Origin: Kitasatospora sp. NBC_01246
GTDB lineage: Bacteria; Actinomycetota; Actinomycetes; Streptomycetales; Streptomycetaceae
Assembly (NCBI RefSeq): GCF_036226505.1
Contig: NZ_CP108484.1
Coordinates: 5,022,001 to 5,086,000 of the forward strand
Length of the DNA: 64,000 nt
Reading direction: 5' to 3'
Numbering within the stretch: position 1 is the first letter of the stretch; every line of letters begins with the position of its first letter. Below are positions 48,987-57,595 of this stretch, piece by piece. Made by a program: the position numbers and the translations under genes. A model generated the notes under the pieces. It did no database searches. It saw nothing but the letters and a program-made list of their open reading frames with translations, and was not told the origin of the DNA.

Positions 48987-50480
48987 TTGGCCAGCAACGC
49001 CCTCGGCGCGCGCCTGTTGCGGCGCAAGCCCGTCTCGACCCTGATCGCCGAGAGCGAGGGCCGCGACGGCCTTCCCGCCGGTGCGCCCGAGGAGGGCGGA
49101 CGCTCCGGTATCCACCTGCGCCGCACGATCGGCCTCTGGCAGCTGTCCTCGATCGGCATCGGCGCCACCATCGGCACCGGCATCTTCTTCGTGCTCAGCA
49201 CCGCCGTGCCGTCGGCCGGTCCGGCCGTGATCCTCTCCTTCGTGATCGCCGCGGTCACCGCCGGCCTCACCGCGCTCTGCTACGCCGAGATGGCCTCCGC
49301 GATCCCGGTCTCGGGCTCCTCGTACTCGTACGCCTACGCCACCCTCGGCGAGGGCGTCGCGTTCGCTGTCGGCATCTGCCTGCTGATGGAGTACGGCGTC
49401 TCGGCCTCCGCGATCGCGGTGAGCTGGGCCGAGTACCTCAACAAGTTCTTCGACCTGGCCTTCGGGTTCAAGATCCCCGAGGCGATCTCCGGGGCGCCCG
49501 ACAGCACCCACTGGTTCAACCTGCCGGCCCTGCTGCTGGTCGCGATGGTCTGCATCCTGCTGATCCGAGGCGTCAGCGAGTCGGTGAAGGTCAACGCGGC
49601 CATGGTGGGCATCAAGATCCTCATCCTGCTGCTCTTCATCGGGGTCGGTCTGACCGGCTTCCACTCCGGCAACCTGACCCCGTTCATGCCGCTGGGCATC
49701 GGCGGCGTCCAGGTGGCGGCCTCCAGCATCTTCTTCTCGTTCATCGGCCTGGACGCCGTGTCCACCGCCGGTGAGGAGGTCAAGAACCCGCGCCGCACCC
49801 TGCCGATGGCGATCATCATCTCGCTGGTCGTGGTCACCCTGCTGTACATCCTGGTGGCGCTGGCCGGCATCGGCGCGCAGCCCTGGGAGAAGTTCGACGG
49901 CCAGGAGGCGGGCCTCGCCCAGATCCTCCAGGACATCACCGGCCAGAGCTGGCCTGCCATCGTCTTCGCGATCGGCGCGATCATCTCGATCTTCAGCATC
50001 ACCCTCGTGGTGATCTACGGCCAGACCCGCATCCTGTACTCGATGGGCCGCGACGGCATGCTGCCCAAGCGCTTCGCCGAGCTCTCGCCGCGCACCGGCA
50101 CCCCGGTCTGGAACACCATCGTGGTGGGCCTCGGCGTCGGCGCGCTGGCCGCCTTCATCCCGCTGAACGTCCTGGCCGACATCACCAGCCTGGGCACCCT
50201 GATCGCCTTCTCGGTGGTCTCGGTCGGCGTGATCATCCTGCGCCGCACCCAGCCCGACCTGCCGCGCGGCTTCAAGGTGCCCGGCTACCCGGTCGTCCCG
50301 CTGGTCAGCGTCGGCTTCTGCATCTACCTGATCACCGGCCTGCACGCCGACACGTTCCGGGCCGGAGCGATCGCCCTGACGCTCGCCGTGGTCGTCTACT
50401 TCGGCTACAGCATGAAGCACTCCAAGCTGGAGAAGGCGGCGCGGCCGACCGACGCCACGGCCGACAACCCGGCCGGCTGA
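48987..50480 (+). CDS. Amino-acid permease (APC family, cationic type)
   Basis: A 497-residue transporter with twelve predicted helices. LWQLSSIGIGATIGTGIFFV is the consensus first helix with the substrate-binding GxGxxIGTGIF, FIGLDAVSTAGEEVKNPRRT the consensus loop after helix 6, and RILYSMGRDGMLPKRFAELS the later one, all as in YfnA/CAT-type permeases. It imports an amino acid with protons. The start is TTG at 48987, eight bases after AAGGA; no ATG or GTG fits the N-terminus. The 267-bp upstream region has TACAAT and TACTGT -10-like boxes and a long inverted repeat. Confidence 0.9.
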   Translation: MASNALGARLLRRKPVSTLIAESEGRDGLPAGAPEEGGRSGIHLRRTIGLWQLSSIGIGATIGTGIFFVLSTAVPSAGPAVILSFVIAAVTAGLTALCYAEMASAIPVSGSSYSYAYATLGEGVAFAVGICLLMEYGVSASAIAVSWAEYLNKFFDLAFGFKIPEAISGAPDSTHWFNLPALLLVAMVCILLIRGVSESVKVNAAMVGIKILILLLFIGVGLTGFHSGNLTPFMPLGIGGVQVAASSIFFSFIGLDAVSTAGEEVKNPRRTLPMAIIISLVVVTLLYILVALAGIGAQPWEKFDGQEAGLAQILQDITGQSWPAIVFAIGAIISIFSITLVVIYGQTRILYSMGRDGMLPKRFAELSPRTGTPVWNTIVVGLGVGALAAFIPLNVLADITSLGTLIAFSVVSVGVIILRRTQPDLPRGFKVPGYPVVPLVSVGFCIYLITGLHADTFRAGAIALTLAVVVYFGYSMKHSKLEKAARPTDATADNPAG

Positions 50481-50501
50481 GATTCGCGTACCGAGCACCC
50501 G

Positions 50502-50547
50502 CGGACGGGGCCGTCGAAGGGCGAATGCCACTCGACGGCCCCGTCCG
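50502..50547. terminator. Stem-loop terminator of the permease gene
   Basis: Perfect 16-bp arms CGGACGGGGCCGTCGA and TCGACGGCCCCGTCCG with a 14-base loop, 22 bp past the stop. Confidence 0.85.
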
Positions 50548-50612
50548 TGCCACCGCAGACTCCCGGCCCGGAGATGGCGACACGGCGTGGCCCCCGCCCA
50601 TAACCTTCCACC

Positions 50613-52022
50613 ATGGTGAGCACCCGCACGCCCGGCTACTCCCGCCCGCGCGGCCGCTTCACCGGCCGTGGGGCCGCGCCGGCCCCGCCCGCAGAGGCCG
50701 GGCCGCCGACCCGACGAGACCGTCCGCGCGGTACGGCGGCGCCCCGGCCGTTCCCCCGTCAGCGTGGTGACCGGTCCACCGGCACCCCGCCCGATCGGCT
50801 GAACCCGACCCGGCTCGCCGCGCTGCGGCGCGTCCAGCTGTTCGGCTGCCTGGTGGCGGCCGGCTGGGCGGCGGCCTTCCCGCTCGTGTCGGACCTGCCC
50901 AACCAGCGGCTCTGGGGGACCGTCGCGGCCCCCGCGTACGCCCTCGCCGGGCTGTTCTGCCTGGTCCTGCCGCGCCGGTGGGCGGCCCGTGCGGCCGCCG
51001 GGGTCGCCCTCCTGGGCGCCGTCCTGGTGCCGCTGGCGCTGCTGGCGCTGCAGGGGCGCCACCAGTCCGAGGTGATGGTGGTCGAGCGCTCGGCGCACCT
51101 GCTGCTCACCACCGGCAGCCCGTACCTGCCGCACCCGGTGGTGGTCACCGACTACAACCCCTACCTGCCGGCGATGACGCTGTTCGGGATGCCGCGTGCC
51201 CTGGTGGGCAGCGGCAATCCGGTGGCGCAGGTGGTGGGGGACGCCCGGATCTGGTTCGCGCTGACCTTCCTGGCCTGCCTGCTGGCCAGCTGGCGGCTGC
51301 TGCGGCCGTCCCGGGACCGGGCCCCGCTGCTGCCGCTCGCGGTGCTCACCGCCTCGCCGCTGATCGCGCTGGCCCTGGCGGTCGGCGGGGTGGACCTGCC
51401 GCTGATCGGGGTCTGCTGCCTGGCCATGGCCCTCGCCGAACGGGACCGCACCATCGGCGCCGGGCTGGTCCTCGCCCTGGCCTGCACCCTGAAGTGGACG
51501 GCCTGGCCGGCGCTGCCGGTGGCCGTCCTGCTGCTATGGCGGCTCTACGGGCGGCGCCCGGCGGCCCGGGCCGGACTGACCGCGCTCGGCACCGGCCTGC
51601 TGGTGATCCTGCCCTCGGTACTGGTCCGGGCCGACGAGCTGCGCGAACAGGTGGTGCGGTTCCCCCTGGGGCTGACCGCGATCCAGACGCCGGCCGGCAG
51701 CCCGCTGCCCGGCAAGGTGCTGGCCGGGTTCGGCCCGACCGGGCACACCGTGTCGCTGGCGCTGATGACGGTGGGCGGGCTGGGGGTGGCGATCTGGCTG
51801 CTGGCCCGGCCGCCGGTCTCCGCGATCGCCGCCGCCGACCTGCTGGCGGCGGGGCTGGCGATCGCGTTCATGCTGGCGCCGGCCGGGCGCTTCGGCTACC
51901 TGGCGCTGCCGGCCGTCCTGGTGATCTGGCCCCGGCTGGCCGCCCGGCGGTGGAGCGGGAGCCCGCCGGTGCCGACCGGCTGCCTGCTGACCCGGCCGGA
52001 GCCGGCGCTGCCCCGGGGCTGA
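50613..52022 (+). CDS. GT87-family (DUF2029) membrane glycosyltransferase
   Basis: A 469-residue polytopic protein. The first 70 residues are an Arg/Pro-rich cytoplasmic start. ERSAHLLLTTGSPYLPHPVV and TDYNPYLPAMTLFGMPRAL form the first external loop expected for GT87 mannosyltransferases, followed by about nine helices; CTLKWTAWPALPVAVLLLW is a conserved segment. Relatives in mycobacteria add mannose to phosphatidylinositol-based glycolipids, so lipoglycan or cell-wall glycan synthesis is likely. It converges with the MecA-N type PBP gene with only 24 bp between. Confidence 0.85.
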   Translation: MVSTRTPGYSRPRGRFTGRGAAPAPPAEAGPPTRRDRPRGTAAPRPFPRQRGDRSTGTPPDRLNPTRLAALRRVQLFGCLVAAGWAAAFPLVSDLPNQRLWGTVAAPAYALAGLFCLVLPRRWAARAAAGVALLGAVLVPLALLALQGRHQSEVMVVERSAHLLLTTGSPYLPHPVVVTDYNPYLPAMTLFGMPRALVGSGNPVAQVVGDARIWFALTFLACLLASWRLLRPSRDRAPLLPLAVLTASPLIALALAVGGVDLPLIGVCCLAMALAERDRTIGAGLVLALACTLKWTAWPALPVAVLLLWRLYGRRPAARAGLTALGTGLLVILPSVLVRADELREQVVRFPLGLTAIQTPAGSPLPGKVLAGFGPTGHTVSLALMTVGGLGVAIWLLARPPVSAIAAADLLAAGLAIAFMLAPAGRFGYLALPAVLVIWPRLAARRWSGSPPVPTGCLLTRPEPALPRG

Positions 52023-52046
52023 CCGCGGGGCGGCGCCGACCGGGCG

Positions 52047-53813
52047 TCAGCGGTTGCCGGCCGCCTTGATGACGGCGGCGACGGCCGGGCCGGCCGCGTC
52101 GGCGCCGTGGCCACCGGCCTGGACCTCGGCGGCGACGGCGATGTTGCCCCGGTAGGCGGTGAACCAGCTGTTGGTGGTGTCCATCCCGGCGACCTCGGCC
52201 GAGCCGGTCTTGGCACCGGCGTTGTCCGAGATGCCGGCCATCGCGGCCTTGGCCGTGCCGTCCTTGGCGGTGGCGGCCATCATCGCCTTCAGCTTGGCGT
52301 CGGCGTCCGCGGAGAGGTTGCGGGCGGCCTTCTGCTGCGGCAGGTCGGCGACCAGGATCGGCTGCTTGAACTCACCGCTCTGCACCGTGGCGGTGATCGA
52401 GGCGATGGCCAGCGGGTTCATCTGGACCTTGCCCTGGCCGATCGACTGCATGGCCTGCTCGTCCTTGTTGGCGCCCGGGTCCGGCACCCGGCCGTCGACG
52501 TTGGGCAGGCCGGTCTTCCACTCCAGGCCGATGCCGAAGACGTCCTTCGCGGTGGCACCGAGGGTGGCCGGCTTGAGGCTGGCCAGGCCCTGGTCGATGA
52601 AGGCGGTGTTGCAGGAGATCATGAAGTCCTGCTGGAGCGTGTTGTTCGGGTAGGCGTCCGGGAACGAGTTCGGGATCGCCTTCGGGTTGCTGCTCTTCAC
52701 CGGACAGGCGACCGGGGTGTCCGGGTTGACGCCGGCCTCCAGCAGGGCCGCCGAGGTGACGATCTTCATCGTCGAGCCCGGGGCCAGCAGGCCGACGAAG
52801 GCCCGGTTCTGGCCGGTGGCCGGCGCGTTGGCGAAGGCCAGCACCTGGCCGGTGCTCGGCTCGATGGCCACGATCGAGCCCTGCTTGCCGCCCAGGTCCG
52901 CCATCGCCTTCTCGGCGGCGGCCTGCACGGCGTTGTCGATGGTGACCTTGAACGGCTTGGCCGGCTTCGGCTCGACGATGGTGAACAGCTTGTCGGTGAC
53001 GCCCTTGCCGGCCGCGTCGGTGATCACCACGCCGCTTCCGGCGTCGCTCTGGTCCTTGGTCGGGTCGGCCTGGAGGAGCTTGCGGGCGTTGTCCTGGAGG
53101 GTCGAGATCAGCGCCGGGGTGATCGAGGCGCCCTGCAGCGCCTTGCCGTTGCGGTCGACCACGTTGCCCGCGGGGGCGAAGACCGGCTGGGTGGCGATCA
53201 CCTCGCCCGCGGTCAGGTGCGGGTGGATCACCGACGGGGCCCAGTGCACGGCCGGGGTGTTGTCGCTCATCTTCACGACGCCCAGGAAGCCGTTGTAGTC
53301 CCAGACCCGGTTGGTGCCCTCGAACTCGGCGCGGGCCTTGAAGCCCATCAGCACCCCGGAGGGGGCGGCGGAGGCGGAGGCCGACGGCGACTCGGTGCCC
53401 GCCGCGGTCGGCGCCGCGGAGCCGGTGGCGGCCGCGGGCTTGGCGCCCGGCGAGGGCGTGCCGGTCGCGGAGGCGAAGGCGGCCGGGGTGGCCGGGCCGG
53501 ACGGCGCGAGGGTCAGCGCGCTGGGCTTGACCTGGTCCTTGAACGCGGTCAGCGCGGCGGTCGCGGCCGCCGGGTCGTCGGTCAGCCCGGCCGCCTTGGC
53601 GATGTCACCGGCGGCCCAGGCCTCCAGGAAGTCCTTGGCCCCGGCCGCGGCCTGCTCGGCGCTGGGAGGCTCGGCGACCACCGTGCGGGCCTTCTTGGCC
53701 TCGGCGGTGTCGGAGCCGCCCGACCCGACGAGGCTGTAGGCCCCGTACCCGCCGCCCGCGAGCACGGCGACGGAAACGCCGGTGATGATGCCGATCTTGG
53801 CGCCTCTGCGCAT
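52047..53813 (-). CDS. Penicillin-binding transpeptidase with NTF2-like N-domain
   Basis: A 588-residue class B PBP. One membrane helix (IGIITGVSVAVLAGGGYGAY) is followed by an NTF2-like (MecA-N) domain split by a 55-residue Ala/Thr/Pro insert (about 110-155), then a dimerisation domain and the transpeptidase domain with STMK in APGSTMKIVT, SCN in ISCNTA and KTG in GAKTGSAE. MecA-N domains occur in low-affinity, beta-lactam-tolerant PBPs. No dedicated SEDS partner is next to it. The ATG at 53813 starts right before the basic-then-hydrophobic segment. Confidence 0.92.
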   Translation of the reverse strand: MRRGAKIGIITGVSVAVLAGGGYGAYSLVGSGGSDTAEAKKARTVVAEPPSAEQAAAGAKDFLEAWAAGDIAKAAGLTDDPAAATAALTAFKDQVKPSALTLAPSGPATPAAFASATGTPSPGAKPAAATGSAAPTAAGTESPSASASAAPSGVLMGFKARAEFEGTNRVWDYNGFLGVVKMSDNTPAVHWAPSVIHPHLTAGEVIATQPVFAPAGNVVDRNGKALQGASITPALISTLQDNARKLLQADPTKDQSDAGSGVVITDAAGKGVTDKLFTIVEPKPAKPFKVTIDNAVQAAAEKAMADLGGKQGSIVAIEPSTGQVLAFANAPATGQNRAFVGLLAPGSTMKIVTSAALLEAGVNPDTPVACPVKSSNPKAIPNSFPDAYPNNTLQQDFMISCNTAFIDQGLASLKPATLGATAKDVFGIGLEWKTGLPNVDGRVPDPGANKDEQAMQSIGQGKVQMNPLAIASITATVQSGEFKQPILVADLPQQKAARNLSADADAKLKAMMAATAKDGTAKAAMAGISDNAGAKTGSAEVAGMDTTNSWFTAYRGNIAVAAEVQAGGHGADAAGPAVAAVIKAAGNR

Positions 53814-53984
53814 GGTGCTGTTCCCCCAAGGGTCTGGCGACTGGCCGCAGCCGGAGGTGGCCGGATACGCGTTCGGTGACCAGCCTAGGCAGCCGAACTC
53901 GGTGCGCCGACGAAACGCCCGGGTCTTGTGACGGATCTGGTACGTGTCGCGCACCACGTCGGTACGGTTCCCACCCCGGGACCG

Positions 53985-55805
53985 TCAGATCCAGGTGTTG
54001 AACCACATCCGCTTGCGCCAGTCGTCCATCGGGATCGTCTGCCCGGTGTACAGCGGGTAGAAGAAGAGGAAGTTCCAGACGATCAGCAGCACCAGCAGCC
54101 CGGCCGCCGCGGAACCGATGATCCGCCGGTCGCGGGACGCCCCGGCCGGCCCGATCAGAGCGCCGACCAGCATGGTCACGGCGAGCACCAGGAACGGCAC
54201 GAAGGCCACCGCGTAGAACAGGAAGATGGTCCGCTGCTGGTAGGCGAACCAGGGCAGGTAGCCGGCGGCCAGGCCGCAGAGCACCGCGCCGGCCCGCCAG
54301 TCGCGCCGGGCGGCCCAGCGCCACAGGCAGTACACCAGCGCCACCACGCCGGCCCACCAGAGCAGCGGGGTCCCGATGCCCAGCACCTCGCGGGCGCAGT
54401 CGCTCGCGGTGCAGCCGGCCTGGCCCTGCTTCGGGGACTCGTAGAAGAAGGAGACCGGTCGGCCGAGCACCAGCCAGCTCCACGGGTTGGACTGGTAGGT
54501 GTGCGGATCGCTCAGGTGGGTGTGGAAGTCGTACACCGTGGAGTGGTAGTGCCAGAGCGCCCGCAGGCCCTCCGGGATCCACGGGAACGCGGTGTCCCGG
54601 CCGACCGCCCAGTCCCGGCCGTAGCCGCCCCGGCCGGGCACGGTGCTGCTGGCGAACCAGCCCCACCAGGAGGTCACGTAGACCACCGCGGAGACCACCA
54701 CGATCGAGACGAAGGCCGGCACCACGTCCCGGACCAGCGTCCACAGGTACGGGCGGCCGGCGCCCGCCAGCCGGCGCGAACCGGCGTCCCAGAGCACGGT
54801 CAGCACACCGAAGGCGGCGGCCACGTACAGGCCGCTCCACTTGGTCGCGCACGTCAGACCGACGCAGACGCCGGCCGCGATCCGGTACGGGCGCCAGCCG
54901 AGGTTCAGCCGCTGGGCCAGGGCGGAGTCCGCCGCACCGCCCAGGCGCGCGACGATCCTCGCCCGGGTGCGGTCGCGGTCCAGCAGCAGGAAGCCGAACG
55001 CGGCGAGGATCCAGAACATCACCACCAGGTCCAGCAGCGCCGCCCGGCTGAGCACGAAGTGCAGGCCGTCCACGGCGAGCAGCAGACCGGCGACGCAGCC
55101 CAGCAGGGTCGAGCGGAACAGCCGGCGGGCGATCCGGGCCACCATCAGGATCGACAGCGTGCCGAGCAGCGCCACCGCGAACCGCCAGCCGAAGGGGTTC
55201 ATCCCGAACAGCTGCTCGCCCGCGCCGATGATCCACTTGCCGACCGGCGGATGGACCACGTAGCTCGGGTCCGGCCGGTACGGCACGGCCGACCCCGCCA
55301 TGATCTGCTCGTTGGCGCCGTCCGGCCAGCTGATCTCGTAGCCGCCGTGCCAGAGCGCGTACGCGTCCTTGGCGTAGTACGTCTCGTCGAAGATGATCGC
55401 GTTCGGCTCGCCGAGGCCGCTGAACCGGAGCAGTCCGCCGAACAGGGCCACCAGGAGCGGGCCGAGCCAGCCGGCCCAGCGGCAGAGCCAGGACCAGAGC
55501 GGCGCCGGCACGGCTACGCCGAGCCGCAGCAGGACCGGCGAGGGGGCGACCCGGGCCGGCGTCACGCCCGGGCCGTCCGGCATCGGCGGCACCAGCCGCT
55601 CGGCGAGCGTGGCCTTCGGCGGCGGGGTGTAGCCGTGCCGGGCCAGGCGCCGCAGCCAGGACGGATCCGGGCGCTCCTCCTCCCCGGACGCGCGCGGGGC
55701 GGGGACGGCGGGGGACGCCTGGTCCGTCAGGACCGGCACGCCGACGCCACCCTGCGCGGTGTGGTCTGTACCAGTGGGCGTCTGCGCCGCCGTGTCGCCG
55801 TTCAT
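53985..55805 (-). CDS. pmt: Protein O-mannosyltransferase (Pmt, GT39)
   Basis: A 606-residue polytopic GT-C enzyme that moves mannose from polyprenyl-phosphate-mannose to Ser/Thr of secreted proteins during Sec export. The first external loop carries the essential acidic pair in NAIIFDETYYAKDAYALW; YVVHPPVGKWIIGAGEQLFG and the conserved DGLHFVLSRAALLDLVVMFW region follow, and the C-terminal four-helix PMT domain includes FAYQQRTIFLFYAVAFVPF. A 90-residue Pro/Ala-rich cytoplasmic start precedes the first helix. It diverges from rsmI, as in mycobacteria and other streptomycetes. Confidence 0.95.
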   Translation of the reverse strand: MNGDTAAQTPTGTDHTAQGGVGVPVLTDQASPAVPAPRASGEEERPDPSWLRRLARHGYTPPPKATLAERLVPPMPDGPGVTPARVAPSPVLLRLGVAVPAPLWSWLCRWAGWLGPLLVALFGGLLRFSGLGEPNAIIFDETYYAKDAYALWHGGYEISWPDGANEQIMAGSAVPYRPDPSYVVHPPVGKWIIGAGEQLFGMNPFGWRFAVALLGTLSILMVARIARRLFRSTLLGCVAGLLLAVDGLHFVLSRAALLDLVVMFWILAAFGFLLLDRDRTRARIVARLGGAADSALAQRLNLGWRPYRIAAGVCVGLTCATKWSGLYVAAAFGVLTVLWDAGSRRLAGAGRPYLWTLVRDVVPAFVSIVVVSAVVYVTSWWGWFASSTVPGRGGYGRDWAVGRDTAFPWIPEGLRALWHYHSTVYDFHTHLSDPHTYQSNPWSWLVLGRPVSFFYESPKQGQAGCTASDCAREVLGIGTPLLWWAGVVALVYCLWRWAARRDWRAGAVLCGLAAGYLPWFAYQQRTIFLFYAVAFVPFLVLAVTMLVGALIGPAGASRDRRIIGSAAAGLLVLLIVWNFLFFYPLYTGQTIPMDDWRKRMWFNTWI

Positions 55806-55911
55806 CCGCCACATCGTAGGGGCGCTTCCCTCGGGGAGGACGGCTCCCTCCGAAGCTGCCCGAATCGTCACCAAAAACACCCGGGGCCCGGTTACTGCAA
55901 GGATGGGGCCC

Positions 55912-56769
55912 GTGACAGGAGTACTCGTTCTCGCAGGCACCCCCATCGGCGACGTCTCGGACGCCCCGCCCCGGCTGCTCACCGAGCTGGCCACCGCGGA
56001 CGTGATCGCGGCCGAGGACACCCGGCGGCTGCGCCGGCTCACCCAGGCGCTCGGGGTGACCCCGGCCGGGCGGGTGCTCTCCTACTTCGAGGGCAACGAG
56101 GTCGGCCGCACCCCCGAGCTGGTCGAGGCGCTGCTGGGCGGCGCCCGGGTGCTGCTGGTGACCGACGCCGGGATGCCGTCCGTCTCCGACCCCGGCTACC
56201 GGCTGGTGGCCGCCGCGGTGGCCGCCGACGTCAAGGTCACCGCGGTGCCCGGCCCGTCCGCGGTGCTCACCGCGCTGGCGCTGTCCGGCCTGCCGGTGGA
56301 CCGCTTCACCTTCGAGGGCTTCCTGCCGCGCAAGACCGGGGACCGGGCGCGCCAGCTGGCCACGGTCGCCGCCGAGCCGCGCACCATGGTCTTCTTCGAG
56401 GCCCCGCACCGGATCGCCGAGACGCTGGCCGCGATGGCCCTCGCGTTCGGCGCCGACCGCCCCGCCGCGGTCTGCCGCGAGCTGACGAAGACCTACGAGG
56501 AGATCAAGCGGGGCCCGCTCGGCGAGCTGGCGCAGTGGGCCGCCGACGGGGTCCGGGGCGAGATCACCGTGGTGGTCGCGGGCGCCCCGCCGGCCGCCCC
56601 GGCCGAGCTGACCCCGGCCGAGCTGGCCCGCCGGGTGGCTGTCCGGGAGGAGGCCGGGGAGCGCCGCAAGGAGGCCATCGCGGCGGTCGCGGCGGAGCTG
56701 GCGCTGCCCAAGCGGGAGGTGTTCGACGCGGTGGTGGCGGCCAAGAACACGCCGGCCGGCCCGGCCTGA
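55912..56769 (+). CDS. rsmI: 16S rRNA (cytidine1402-2'-O)-methyltransferase RsmI
   Basis: A 285-residue SAM-dependent methylase of the tetrapyrrole-methylase fold. GVLVLAGTPIGDVSDAPPRL, ADVIAAEDTRRLRRL, LVTDAGMPSVSDPGYRLV and VTAVPGPSAVLTALALSGLP are all family motifs, with the catalytic-domain FEAPHRIAETL. It 2'-O-methylates C1402 in the ribosomal P site with RsmH. AAGGA eight bases before a GTG at 55912 fixes the start; an ATG at 55903 is too close to that site. The divergent neighbour is pmt. Confidence 0.95.
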   Translation: MTGVLVLAGTPIGDVSDAPPRLLTELATADVIAAEDTRRLRRLTQALGVTPAGRVLSYFEGNEVGRTPELVEALLGGARVLLVTDAGMPSVSDPGYRLVAAAVAADVKVTAVPGPSAVLTALALSGLPVDRFTFEGFLPRKTGDRARQLATVAAEPRTMVFFEAPHRIAETLAAMALAFGADRPAAVCRELTKTYEEIKRGPLGELAQWAADGVRGEITVVVAGAPPAAPAELTPAELARRVAVREEAGERRKEAIAAVAAELALPKREVFDAVVAAKNTPAGPA

Positions 56770-57004
56770 AAGCCGCAGGTGCCGGGCGTGACGGGGGCGC
56801 GTACCTTGGAGTGAAGGCCCCGGTAAACGCCCGCCGAGCTGAAGCTTTGGCCGTGGTTTTCGGTCAGGATCCACCCTTTCGTATAGGGATTCCCAATCCG
56901 CGTCCAAGTCTTCACAAGAGGGGCATCGGCCGGGGCGATCCGGGCATTTCCTGGGATGGAAAGACCCAGCCGGGCGAGCGTCCGGCGGGCGCTGGGAGAC
57001 TGCT

Positions 57005-57430
57005 ATGAGCGAGACGATCGGTAGCCCCCGCGGTGGCAATGCGCTGAGCGACCCCGGCCTGACCGGCCGGCCGCAGACCCCTGTCGAGACCGTCCGGGAG
57101 GCCTACTCCTTCGCCTGCCTGAGCTGCGGATACGGCTGGGAGCAGGCGTATGACATCGAGCACCACATGGCCCGGGACGGGCACGTCGTGTTCGAGTACC
57201 ACGCCAACGGTGTCCGGGTGCCGTCGCCGCTGCTCAAGCCGACCTGCCCGGGCTGCGGCGGCCACACCGTCCGGATCATGCGCGAGGGCCGGGTGGCCAG
57301 CGCGGACAAGTCCTGGCAGCACGCCCCGGGCTACTCGGCGCACGCCGAGCCGGCCGGTTCCCAGCCGGTGGCCGCGCCCGCCGCGCCGCGCGGACGCCTG
57401 GCCCGGCTCTGGGCGCGCGTGACGGGCTGA
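57005..57430 (+). CDS. Small zinc-ribbon hypothetical protein
   Basis: A 141-residue protein with SFACLSCGYGWEQAYDIEHH (CxxC), then KPTCPGCGGHTVRIM (CxxC): a probable four-Cys zinc ribbon with a long loop containing two His. The ends are disordered. No characterised family is recognised, but the organisation (rsmI, this gene, metG) looks conserved in streptomycetes. A GGGAG sequence precedes the ATG at 57005 by 6 bases. The 235-bp upstream region has a TATAGGGAT box near 56883 but no strong structure. Confidence 0.75.
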   Translation: MSETIGSPRGGNALSDPGLTGRPQTPVETVREAYSFACLSCGYGWEQAYDIEHHMARDGHVVFEYHANGVRVPSPLLKPTCPGCGGHTVRIMREGRVASADKSWQHAPGYSAHAEPAGSQPVAAPAAPRGRLARLWARVTG

Positions 57431-57595
57431 GCCCGGGAGGACGGTTCGGCGGCCGGTCGGCGGACCGACGGCCGGACGACCCGGTGGAGCGGGAGCCGAC
57501 CGGGGACCGGCGCGAGGCGCCGGCGGGCGGGCGGCGCCGGCCCCCGGTGGGCACGGGTCGAGGGCCGCCCCCGTACCCGATTAAGCTTGCCGACC

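Noticed and set aside
46623..51134. A 1503-codon minus-strand open frame
   Set aside because: It is antisense to the SEDS, PBP and permease genes and reads as low-complexity Arg/Gly/His sequence, a usual artefact of very high GC.
56770..57004. Possible ydaO (c-di-AMP) riboswitch before the zinc-ribbon gene
   Set aside because: No conserved core or pseudoknot partners were recognised and no cell-wall hydrolase gene follows.
53605..57039. A 1144-codon minus-strand open frame
   Set aside because: It overlaps the pmt, rsmI and PBP genes in the wrong frame and has no domain.
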